Assembly (NCBI GenBank): GCA_028275345.1
Contig: JAPWUV010000003.1
Span: forward strand, 248,001-312,000
DNA length: 64,000 bases
Origin: a bacterium
Lineage (GTDB): Bacteria > Zhuqueibacterota > Zhuqueibacteria > Oleimicrobiales > Geothermoviventaceae
Direction of reading: 5' to 3'
Shown here: one piece after another, positions 9,130-15,929 of the stretch
Layout of the letters: each line of letters opens with the position of its first letter
How positions within the stretch are numbered: position 1 is the first letter of the stretch
The notes under the pieces: generated by a model
Told to the model about the DNA's origin: nothing
The model's database searches: none
Seen by the model: the letters and a program-made list of their open reading frames with translations, nothing else
Position numbers and translations under genes: made by a program

Positions 9130-10269
9130 TCAATCTCGTTTGATGACCCCGATGCCCGGTCTTTCAGGTAAAATGAGCCAGCCCTCCCGTACCTCCACCC
9201 CCACATAGGGGTCGTTCTCGATCAACAGATGGCCGTCCAGGTCGGCGTAGTCGACCAGGGGCGAAAGGTGCGCGGAGGCGGTGATGGAAAGGGAGCTGGC
9301 GATCATGCAGCCGAGCATCGTTTTCAGGCCGAGCGACTTGGCCATCCAGATGGCGCGGTAGGCCTCTTGAAGTCCTCCGGCCTTGTCGACTTTGATATTG
9401 ACTCCGTCGAAGGCGCCGGCCAGCTTCGGGATATCCGCAGCTGTGTGCACCGATTCGTCCGCAATGATCGGGATGGGGGATCGTTCCCGGAGCCACGCCG
9501 TTTCCTCCAGCATCTGGGCGGGCATGGGCTGTTCCACGAACTCCACCCCGTTGCGTGCCAGCCACTCGATCTTTCGGATCGCCTCCTCCTTGGTTTTCCA
9601 GCCTTCATTGGCGTCCACGCGCAGAGGCTTGTCCGTCACATCCCGGATGGCTTTCAGGATCTCCTCGTCATTCCCGCCGCCCATCTTCACCTTGAGAAGG
9701 GGGTAGGGTGCGGCTTCACGGACCTTCTGCCGAATTATTTCCGGAGAATCGATGCCGATGGAGTAGGTGGTCTGGGGAGCCTTTTTCGGATTGAGCCCCC
9801 ACAGCTGGTAAAGAGGCAGGCCGAGCTTCTTTCCCACCCAGTCCAGCACAGCCATGTCGAGGGCAGCCTTCGCCGCGTTTTGGCCCTCGATCGTGCGCCG
9901 GATTTCGAGCTGCGTCTCCACGAATTGCCAAGGATTCGCGCGACGGAGGATGCCGCGCGCCTGCTCCAGCGCTTGCTGGGTTGACTCGAGGGTCTCGCCG
10001 TAGCGGATGTTATGCGCTGCCTCGCCGAGTCCAACGATCCCATCGCATTCGAGCTCGACGAATACGTTGTCTTTGTAGGTGCTGGTGCCGCGGCTCAAGG
10101 TCCAAGCGTGCTTCAGATGGAGGCGGATGGGAGCGTAGCGCAAGAGGTAACCGGATTCGGAGGGGCTGCTCCCGGAAGCGAAAGCTACGCGCGGCAACGC
10201 GGCTGTGGCTGCGGCGGCCAGAAGCCCAGAGCGCATTGTTTCGAAGAACTCCCTTCGACTCACGTCCAC
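9130..10269 (-). CDS. Tat-exported enolase-superfamily dipeptide epimerase (L-Ala-D/L-Glu epimerase-like)
   Basis: The 379-residue product belongs to the muconate-lactonizing/dipeptide-epimerase branch of the enolase superfamily, which inverts the alpha-carbon of dipeptides using Mg2+. Visible active-site parts: LLKVKMGG (KxK base), VDANEGW, VEQPMP and ADESVH (Asp/Glu/Asp metal ligands), then NIKVDKAGG (second base). The N-terminus MDVSRREFFETMRSGLLAAAATA is a twin-arginine signal (SRREFF plus hydrophobic run and AFA), unusual because known relatives are cytoplasmic. The start is a GTG at 10269, spaced 6 nt from an excellent GGAGGTGA. It heads a minus-strand group with GH31 and esterase genes. 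Exact dipeptide specificity cannot be told. Confidence 0.88.
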   Translation of the reverse strand: MDVSRREFFETMRSGLLAAAATAALPRVAFASGSSPSESGYLLRYAPIRLHLKHAWTLSRGTSTYKDNVFVELECDGIVGLGEAAHNIRYGETLESTQQALEQARGILRRANPWQFVETQLEIRRTIEGQNAAKAALDMAVLDWVGKKLGLPLYQLWGLNPKKAPQTTYSIGIDSPEIIRQKVREAAPYPLLKVKMGGGNDEEILKAIRDVTDKPLRVDANEGWKTKEEAIRKIEWLARNGVEFVEQPMPAQMLEETAWLRERSPIPIIADESVHTAADIPKLAGAFDGVNIKVDKAGGLQEAYRAIWMAKSLGLKTMLGCMIASSLSITASAHLSPLVDYADLDGHLLIENDPYVGVEVREGWLILPERPGIGVIKRD

Positions 10270-10416
10270 CAGGTCACCTCCATTTTCCCTCTTTCCCGCG
10301 GAGTAAGTCGGAACCTCCTTGGGATATTCTCCCGCGTTCCTCCGTGATTACCCCTCGACCCCATTGCGGCACAGGCCGTAGGTCCCACCCGTGAGCCGAT
10401 TCCTGCCGGCGGGGTT

Positions 10417-10430
10417 GGCCTCTCGAGGCC
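10417..10430 (-). terminator. Short GC-rich hairpin behind the 55-aa gene
   Basis: GGCCT and AGGCC arms flank a 4-nt loop just after the stop codon of the small gene at 10438. There is no T-run, so termination is doubtful; it could instead protect the 3' end. Confidence 0.3.
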
Positions 10431-10437
10431 CCGTGCT

Positions 10438-10605
10438 CTACGAGTGAATCTCCTCCTCGGCACGCAGCTCGATCACGCGGGGCTCCGGCGTGCCCTTCAG
10501 GCTCCAGACGATCGCCAGGAGGAGATTGGAGAGGAGCCGGCTCACGAACTCGTTGAGAGGGATCACCTCGCCATTTACTCTGAGGACCGTCTTCCACTCG
10601 GGCAT
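10438..10605 (-). CDS. Small 55-aa protein translationally coupled to threonine dehydratase
   Basis: A short minus-strand frame starts at an ATG at 10605, four bases past the dehydratase stop. It uses a GGAGGA that lies inside the last codons of that gene, a classic coupling arrangement. The product begins MPEWKTVLRVNGEVIPLNEF, continues with a hydrophobic stretch (SRLLSNLLLAIVWSL) and ends in an acidic tail (ELRAEEEIHS). It could be a small amphipathic or membrane-associated accessory. I do not recognise the family. Its reality rests on the ribosome site, the coupling and the protein-like composition. Confidence 0.65.
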   Translation of the reverse strand: MPEWKTVLRVNGEVIPLNEFVSRLLSNLLLAIVWSLKGTPEPRVIELRAEEEIHS

Positions 10606-10609
10606 GGCA

Positions 10610-11683
10610 TCATTCCTCCGTCGACACGGCGTTCAGAAGGGTACGGGTGTCGATGTTGCGGCCGGTCAGAACGACGGCGGCCGGACGGAGCTCTGGCCTG
10701 CGCAGAGCCGCCGCAACCCCCACCGCGGCCGAGCCCTCCACGACCACGTGCAGGGTGTCCAGAAGCCAACGCAGTGCCCTGCGGATTTCGCTTTCTTCCA
10801 CCAGCATGACTTCGTCCACCCACAGCTGGCAGGCGCGCAGAGTCCTCTCCCCGACAAACCGTCCGGCCAGCCCATCCGCGATGGTATCGAAGCAGGGCGT
10901 TTCCACCACCCGCCCTGCCTCAAGGGAACGCAGCATGGCGGGGCAAGCTTCCGGCTGGGCGCCGATGACCTGGATTTCTGGCCTGAGCTCATGCAGGACG
11001 CGGGACACGCCGGCGATCAACCCCCCGCCGCCAATGGGGACGAAAACCGCCTCTGCCGGCCCAATTTGTTCGAGCATTTCCAGAGCCAAGGTCCCCTGTC
11101 CGGAGATGACCGCCGGGTCATCGAAGGGGTGAATGAACTCGACGCCCGTGCGTTCGGCCCAACGGAGGGCCTCGGCTTCGCACTCGTCATAGTCCCTGCC
11201 GGCAATGTGGAGCTGGGCGCCGAGATTGCGGAGGATGGTGAGTTTCGCGGCGGAAGCCCCTTCCGGGAGGAAAACGTGGCATTCGACGCCGAGATAGCGG
11301 GCTGCCTCCGCGACACCAATCCCGTGGTTGCCTGCCGAGGCCGTCACCACACCGCGGGCCAACTGTTCCCGGTCCAAGGTGAGCAACTTCGAGAAGGCGC
11401 CGCGGACCTTAAAACTGCCGGTCCGTTGCCAACACTCCATTTTCAGGTAAAGTTGAGCGCTTTCGACGTGGACCGTTGGGGTCAGCCAGATGTGAGGCCG
11501 GATGCGCACGCCCGCCTCGCGGATCTGCTCGAGGGTGGGAAGATCATGGTCTGCGGGATCCTTCCCGCCGGGGGAGATCGGGGGATGAAGGCCCCGGGGG
11601 AAAACCTTCCCCCGGGAAGAGGCGTTGCAGTACTCCTCGATCCTTCGGTCAGGCCGGCTCGGCCGGTTTCTCTCTTGATTCAT
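10610..11683 (-). CDS. ilvA: Threonine/serine dehydratase (PLP-dependent)
   Basis: The product is a catabolic/biosynthetic-type threonine dehydratase that deaminates threonine to 2-oxobutanoate (or serine to pyruvate). PLP is bound by Lys92 in RTGSFKVRGA; SAGNHGIGVA and the glycine-rich GGGGLIAG hold the substrate carboxylate and PLP phosphate. There is no C-terminal ACT regulatory domain, so it resembles the short TdcB/IlvA form without isoleucine feedback control. The family core starts near residue 48 (DLPTLEQIREAG). The first 45 residues are an unusual basic extension, but no ATG, GTG or TTG lies in frame closer to the core, so the ATG at 11683 (GGAAG site) is kept. It overlaps the end of the preceding 52-aa ORF by 35 bases. 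Confidence 0.88.
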   Translation of the reverse strand: MNQERNRPSRPDRRIEEYCNASSRGKVFPRGLHPPISPGGKDPADHDLPTLEQIREAGVRIRPHIWLTPTVHVESAQLYLKMECWQRTGSFKVRGAFSKLLTLDREQLARGVVTASAGNHGIGVAEAARYLGVECHVFLPEGASAAKLTILRNLGAQLHIAGRDYDECEAEALRWAERTGVEFIHPFDDPAVISGQGTLALEMLEQIGPAEAVFVPIGGGGLIAGVSRVLHELRPEIQVIGAQPEACPAMLRSLEAGRVVETPCFDTIADGLAGRFVGERTLRACQLWVDEVMLVEESEIRRALRWLLDTLHVVVEGSAAVGVAAALRRPELRPAAVVLTGRNIDTRTLLNAVSTEE

Positions 11684-11807
11684 CGCGGCTTTCTTCCAAC
11701 AGGATGCCGTAGCGAGCCGCCACCTGCTTGGCCTTCTCGATTTGGTCTCGGCGATATGAGAGTTTGTCCCTGTACTTCAGAATCTTCAACGCCACGCGTT
11801 TCCGCAT
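11649..11807 (-). CDS. Small basic 52-aa protein upstream of and overlapping ilvA
   Basis: An ATG at 11807 preceded by GGGAGGAGG opens a 52-codon frame ending at 11649. The product starts MRKRVALKILKYRDKLSYRR and continues DQIEKAKQVAARYGI with an acidic/basic tail. It is highly charged and probably helical, with no membrane segment. Its last 35 bases overlap the first codons of the threonine dehydratase in another frame, so translation of the two is likely linked. I do not recognise the family. The strong ribosome site supports it. Confidence 0.6.
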   Translation of the reverse strand: MRKRVALKILKYRDKLSYRRDQIEKAKQVAARYGILLEESRDESREKPAEPA

Positions 11808-11922
11808 CTTGCCTCCTCCCTCGCTTCTCCGTAGCTCCGTCAGACTCCATCCGTTCCGCGGATTGAGCTACTTCCGAGCAGCCCGCAGGTTCCCGACGCG
11901 ATGCGGTGCGCGGGTTCCGGGC

Positions 11923-12849
11923 TCAGCATGGTGCCGTTTCCCTTCGGCCAGCCCTTCTTGAGAAGATGGCCCGGAATACGTAGCCGGCGACCTGTGGATT
12001 CTCCCGGAGACGGCGCAAGGAGTAGGCATACCATTGATCGCCGAAGGGGACGTACACACGGAGCCGGTGTCCGTCCCGGAGGATGATGCGGCGCAGCTGA
12101 TCGTCGACACCCAGTAGCATCTGGAACTCGTATTGGGTCGGATTTAAATGGAGGTCGCGGACAAGCCGGTAACCCTCCCAAACGAGGCGCTCGTCGTGGG
12201 TGGCAAAGCCGAGGTAAGCGCCTCCCCGGAGGAGGGTTTCAGCCAGCAGGACGAAATTCCGGCGAATAATCTCTTTGTCCTTGTAAGCGATCTCGCGGGG
12301 TTCCACGTAAATCCCCTTACAGAGCCGGACGTTCGGGGAAATGGCAAGGAGTTCCTCCACGTCCCGCAGGGACCTGCGGAGATAGGCTTGGAGGGCGATG
12401 CCAACGTTGTTGAACTCTTTGCGCAGGTCCTGGTAGAGGCGGATGGTGTCAGAGGTGCAGGTGGAATCCTCCATGTCGATGCGGACGAAGTTCCTCAGGG
12501 AGGCTGCCTTCCGGACTATTCGCCTCAGGTTCTCGAGGCAAAGTTCGTAGCTTATTCTCAGCCCCATCTGGGTGGGTTTCAGCGAGATGTTCGAGTTCAG
12601 CTTCTCGGCTTCGATGGCGTCCAGCACCGTCTCGTAGGCCAGCACGGCCTGCTCCGTCTGTCTTGGATCGGAGACATGCTCGCCCAGCACGTCGATCGTG
12701 GCTAAGGCCCCTTCCCGGTTCAGCTCCCGCACCACTTGGATGGCGTCTTCAAGCCGCTCACCCGCGATGTACCGGCGCGAGAAGTAGCGCACGATCGGCT
12801 TCGGCACGATGGGAAGACTGGCGGCGATCAGCTTGTCGAAAAGTGCCAT
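11923..12849 (-). CDS. Proline dehydrogenase (FAD-dependent)
   Basis: The 308-residue product matches monofunctional proline dehydrogenase, the first step of proline catabolism, which oxidises proline to pyrroline-5-carboxylate and passes electrons via FAD to the membrane quinone pool. Diagnostic segments are the FAD-barrel strands SNISLKPTQMGL, FVRIDMEDS and LCKGIYVEPREIAYKDK, and the late substrate-binding YSLRRLRENP, whose two arginines hold the proline carboxylate. The P5C dehydrogenase half of PutA is not fused and not in the window. The ATG at 12849 follows a GGGGAG site. Upstream is a long gene-free leader (see 12850-13383). Confidence 0.92.
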   Translation of the reverse strand: MALFDKLIAASLPIVPKPIVRYFSRRYIAGERLEDAIQVVRELNREGALATIDVLGEHVSDPRQTEQAVLAYETVLDAIEAEKLNSNISLKPTQMGLRISYELCLENLRRIVRKAASLRNFVRIDMEDSTCTSDTIRLYQDLRKEFNNVGIALQAYLRRSLRDVEELLAISPNVRLCKGIYVEPREIAYKDKEIIRRNFVLLAETLLRGGAYLGFATHDERLVWEGYRLVRDLHLNPTQYEFQMLLGVDDQLRRIILRDGHRLRVYVPFGDQWYAYSLRRLRENPQVAGYVFRAIFSRRAGRRETAPC

Positions 12850-13383
12850 ACGGTATCTCCCCTGAATGGTCGTCCGGCCCCTCTCGCATCTGAGCCCAAG
12901 GGGAACTGCACCAGCCGCGGAGACGAGTCGCGAACGGAGGACGAAATAACGGGCAGGGAAGGACCGCGGCGGGGAAACCCCGTGTCGCCGTGGAGTGGGT
13001 CACGAAAGGTGGCATGCGCGCGGGGCTTGTGCTCTCGGGGAACCGGCAGCCATCGGCGCGGCCCGAGAGGCCCTTTCGCGTGCACCCGGCGAAAATGCTT
13101 TGGTGCTCCGCGACCCCCCGGGCCGAGGCTTGCCCCTGTCGGCGCGGACTACTCACGCGGAGGTATGGGCCGGGTTTCGGAGCGGTTTCCTCAGTGCTTC
13201 CAGCGTTGGACCGACAAGGGAGGCCCCTCTCTGGGCGTGCGGGAGTGAATCGGTGGGAACGTCCCGGAGTCATTGCGCCGTCTGGTCTCCGCCGCACGAG
13301 CAGTCGATTGCCCCGCTGGTGTCCTCGGCGGCCGCGGTCTTAGGATCCAGCGGACTCGAGGGCAAGATAGTCGTGTCCGCCCG
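12850..13383. other. Gene-free stretch upstream of proline dehydrogenase
   Basis: About 530 bp between the proline dehydrogenase start and the terminator of the next gene has no frame I can support; open frames on both strands are low-complexity Arg/Pro/Gly translations without ribosome sites. I looked for RNase P RNA, tmRNA, SRP RNA and tRNA signatures and found none. With the candidate promoter at 13364-13392 it may be a long structured 5' leader or an unrecognised small RNA. Confidence 0.4.
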
Positions 13384-13392
13384 AAAAAACAA
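13364..13392 (-). promoter_or_regulatory. Candidate promoter for proline dehydrogenase leader
   Basis: On the minus strand TTGTTT (13387-13392) and TATCTT (13364-13369) are 17 bp apart. The -10 box equals that of the sigma-factor promoter at 53065. It overlaps the T-run of the terminator just upstream, a compact terminator-then-promoter layout. The -35 match is weak. Confidence 0.35.
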
Positions 13393-13417
13393 GGGGAAGC
13401 TCCCGAGCCTCCGGCTC
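13384..13417 (-). terminator. Tandem-hairpin intrinsic terminator
   Basis: Read on the minus strand, GAGCC-GGA-GGCTC is followed by GGGA-GCT-TCCC and then CTTGTTTTTT. It lies about 60 bases behind the stop of the small membrane-protein gene (13476) and fits an intrinsic terminator ending the comEC-eda-rnhB-yraN run. Confidence 0.6.
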
Positions 13418-13475
13418 CGATCTCCTATCCCGAGCCCGGTGCTACGATCCCTCACTGGATGATCCCCGGCAACGG

Positions 13476-13814
13476 TTACTCAGCTGGGCTTGTGGACTCC
13501 AGGCTTCGGACAAGGTAAAGAGCCACAAACAGGGTGGTGAGGGCGACAACCAGGGCGATGACCAGGATGGCTCCGGCGAGGGTCACCCAATCCGGCGTTT
13601 TCTTCTGGCCCGGGGGACTGTGTTGGGCTTCGAGGATGGACTCATACAATGCCTTTCCTGCGAACAGGATGAGCAGGAGGATGCCCGCAGCCAGTCGCGT
13701 GAAGCTCACGCGCTCTCGGAGGGCCCGGGTGATCGGCCACACCAGCCAGAGCACGACCCCCCACTTGGCCACTTCCAGGGCCACACGGAGGCATTTGGCG
13801 CCTGCTTTTTTCAC
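13476..13814 (-). CDS. Small membrane protein, three predicted TM segments
   Basis: The 112-residue product has a short basic N-terminus (MKKAGAKCLR) and three hydrophobic segments: WGVVLWLVWPITRAL, LAAGILLLILFAGKAL and VTLAGAILVIALVVALTTLFVALYLV. It should be an inner-membrane protein. I do not recognise the family and see no catalytic motif. The start is a GTG at 13814 with only a weak ribosome site. It lies 59 bases behind yraN and before a terminator, as the last gene of the run. Confidence 0.7.
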   Translation of the reverse strand: MKKAGAKCLRVALEVAKWGVVLWLVWPITRALRERVSFTRLAAGILLLILFAGKALYESILEAQHSPPGQKKTPDWVTLAGAILVIALVVALTTLFVALYLVRSLESTSPAE

Positions 13815-13873
13815 GTTGAGCTAATCTTGCCGCTCTCTTGTGCCACTGGAGTCATGGCAGAACCCGCGGTTCG

Positions 13874-14278
13874 TCAATCGGAAAGATCTCCGGGCTCAGG
13901 GAAGAAGGCATCCTTCAGGTGACGAAGCGTGACACTCCGGCCCCTTCGCTCGATCGCGATCACGTCGAAACGGCAGTCGACGTCCTCCAGCCCGTGTTCG
14001 ATCAGATACCGTTGGGCGGCGCGTACCAGCCGTTTCCGCTTTCCCGGGGTAATCCAGCTTTCCGGAGGGCCGTAGGTTGGTCCGCAGGCGGTCTTCACCT
14101 CGACAAAGACCAGAACGGTCCCCTCCCGGGCGATGAGATCCACTTCCTGCGAGCCGATCCGGACGTTCCGCCCGAGGATCTCAAGGCCGCGAGTCTGAAG
14201 GAATCGCGCTGCGAGTTCCTCGCCCCGAAATCCCCGTTCCTGCGCTGTTGCGGTCACGGTGCGAGCCCTCCGGCGCAT
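13874..14278 (-). CDS. yraN: YraN/UPF0102 family endonuclease-like protein
   Basis: The roughly 134-residue product has the UPF0102 signature: GFRGEELAARFLQTRGLEILGRNVR, then GSQEVDLIAREGTVLVFVEVKT, the E-V-D...E-V-K core of a restriction-endonuclease-like fold. The biological role of the family is not settled; a Holliday-junction-resolvase-like nuclease is proposed from the fold. The ATG at 14278 is chosen because it lies just before the family core, although its ribosome site is weak and the frame is open further upstream. It follows rnhB, its usual neighbour in many bacteria. Confidence 0.88.
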   Translation of the reverse strand: MRRRARTVTATAQERGFRGEELAARFLQTRGLEILGRNVRIGSQEVDLIAREGTVLVFVEVKTACGPTYGPPESWITPGKRKRLVRAAQRYLIEHGLEDVDCRFDVIAIERRGRSVTLRHLKDAFFPEPGDLSD

Positions 14279-14401
14279 CTTCGCAGTGCGACCGGCGCCT
14301 CCCGTTTCCGACAAGCGGCGCCAAGTTGTTGGAATCGGCCTCGTTTGCCGGCTACTTCCCGCTCGCGAGGGCGATTCCCGCCGCGGCAAGGCCAGCCCGG
14401 C

Positions 14402-15175
14402 TCATGTTGTGCCGCTCGTTTCCGCACGTTCTCCCGGAAGCCTGGGGTTCCAACTGGCGGTTCGGAGCTCGGGGACGTGAAAGCTCACCCGATGTAGCGG
14501 GCAGGGCCCGAGTCTTTGGATCGCCTCGACATGCTCTTGCGTCGCATAGCCCTTGTGCCGGGCAAATCCGTAGCCGGGATACTCCCTGTCCAGCTGCTGC
14601 ATGATTCGGTCTCGGGTTACCTTGGCCACGATGGAAGCGGCGGCAATGGAGTAGCACCGGGCGTCTCCGTCTGTGAGGCTGGTGGAGGCGTAGGGGAGGC
14701 CAGGCACACCGGGTCCATCCACAAAGACGTGAACCGTACCGGCTGGCAGCCCCTCCAGAGCCCTTTTCATTGCCAAGTGTGTTGCGACCAGGATGTTCAG
14801 CTGATCGATCTCCTGTGGGGTGGCCTGCCCGACAGAGACCGCCACTGCGTACTGGCAGATGAGCTCGAAGAGGCATTCGCGGATCTCTGGCTTTAGCCGC
14901 TTGGAATCGTCGATGCCCGGAATGAGGGGTTCGGGCGGCATGACGACGGCGGCAGCGACCACAGGTCCGGCCAGGGGTCCCCGGCCGGCCTCATCCACTC
15001 CGGCCACCCGAAGTCCACGGGCCCAAAAGGGGCGTTCGAAGGCGGTGATCCGAGCGAGGCGGAAGCGCTCTTGCTCATCCGGGGATCCGAGAAACGGCAG
15101 TGCCGCGCCGACATTCTCGGGCCAACACCGGTTTGTCATTAATAACCGAGTCTGCCCTTGCCCATTGGACAGCAC
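14402..15175 (-). CDS. rnhB: Ribonuclease HII
   Basis: The 257-residue product cleaves RNA in RNA-DNA hybrids and single ribonucleotides in DNA. Its metal-binding acidic residues are visible: VAGVDEAGRGPLAGPV (DEAGRG), IDDSKRL, then a later VFVDGPGV and DGDARCYSIAAASIVAKV. The start is a GTG at 15175 with GGAGGA spaced 7 nt, much better than the downstream ATG at 15139, which has no ribosome site. The C-terminal tail after HRVSFHVPEL is longer than usual. It sits between eda and yraN. Confidence 0.95.
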   Translation of the reverse strand: MLSNGQGQTRLLMTNRCWPENVGAALPFLGSPDEQERFRLARITAFERPFWARGLRVAGVDEAGRGPLAGPVVAAAVVMPPEPLIPGIDDSKRLKPEIRECLFELICQYAVAVSVGQATPQEIDQLNILVATHLAMKRALEGLPAGTVHVFVDGPGVPGLPYASTSLTDGDARCYSIAAASIVAKVTRDRIMQQLDREYPGYGFARHKGYATQEHVEAIQRLGPCPLHRVSFHVPELRTASWNPRLPGERAETSGTT

Positions 15176-15247
15176 TGTACGATCCTCCTCGGCTTGCTCG
15201 CCGGAAGCTGCCGCCGTGGTTCACCGTGCGACAGCTCGGCTGAAGCC

Positions 15248-15898
15248 TCAGGCGCCCCGAACTTCCCGAACAATGCTGACGAACTTTCGAGCCAGTTCCA
15301 TGATTTCGTCGTACCGACCCTGCGCCACCAGTTGCTTCTTCACCAGATTTCCGCCCACGGCCAGCGCGCATGCGCCCGCCCGTAGGAAATCCGCGGCTGT
15401 CTCGAGGGTCACGCCGCCGGTCGGGATCATCCGCACGTGGGGCAATGGTCCCTTCAGGTCGCGGATGTACTCGGGCCCCACGGAGGAGGTGGGGAAGATC
15501 TTCACGACGTCGGCCCCCAGCTCCCAGGCTCGCACCACTTCCGTGGGCGTGAAAGCCCCGGGCATCATCACCTTGGAGTAGCGGTGGACGAGTCGGATCG
15601 TCCGTGCATCCGTGATGGGGCTGACGATGAAATCGGCTCCCGCCAGAATGGCCGCCCGGGCCGTCTCCGGGTCGAGCACGGTGCCAGCGCCCAGCAGGAT
15701 CCGGTCTCCGAAGTTAAGCCGTGCCTGCCGGATGATTTCCAGCGCGTTGGGCGTGGTCATCGTGATCTCAACCACGTTCACCCCGCCGCGGTCCAGCGCT
15801 TCCACGACGGGCATCAGTCCTTCCGATGTGTCCACTCGCACGATGGCGGTGATCCCGCAATCGAGGATGCGGCGCAAAATGTCCTCGCGGCTTGTCAT
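15248..15898 (-). CDS. eda: KDPG/KHG aldolase (2-keto-3-deoxy-6-phosphogluconate aldolase)
   Basis: The 216-residue product is a class I TIM-barrel aldolase that splits KDPG to pyruvate and glyceraldehyde 3-phosphate (Entner-Doudoroff or uronate breakdown). Motifs: AIVRVDTSEG, VVEITMTTP (Glu), LLGAGTVLDPE, VKIFPTSSVGPEYIRDLKGPLP (Schiff-base Lys in VKIFP) and PTGGV. The ATG at 15898 lies behind GGGAGGAACC; a frame extension to 15961 would run into the end of comEC and is rejected. It is the second gene of the comEC run. Confidence 0.94.
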   Translation of the reverse strand: MTSREDILRRILDCGITAIVRVDTSEGLMPVVEALDRGGVNVVEITMTTPNALEIIRQARLNFGDRILLGAGTVLDPETARAAILAGADFIVSPITDARTIRLVHRYSKVMMPGAFTPTEVVRAWELGADVVKIFPTSSVGPEYIRDLKGPLPHVRMIPTGGVTLETAADFLRAGACALAVGGNLVKKQLVAQGRYDEIMELARKFVSIVREVRGA

Positions 15899-15929
15899 GG
15901 TTCCTCCCGAAGAATTCGGTGACGTCCCC

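Noticed and set aside
12850-13383. RNase P RNA, tmRNA or SRP RNA gene
   Set aside because: A GGAAGCACTGAGGAAACC patch on the minus strand recalls parts of SRP and RNase P RNAs, but the paired context and the other conserved boxes are missing.
12995-13462. Plus-strand frame of 155 codons in the gene-free stretch
   Set aside because: Low-complexity Ser/Pro/Arg/Ala translation, no ribosome site, and it runs through a hairpin terminator.
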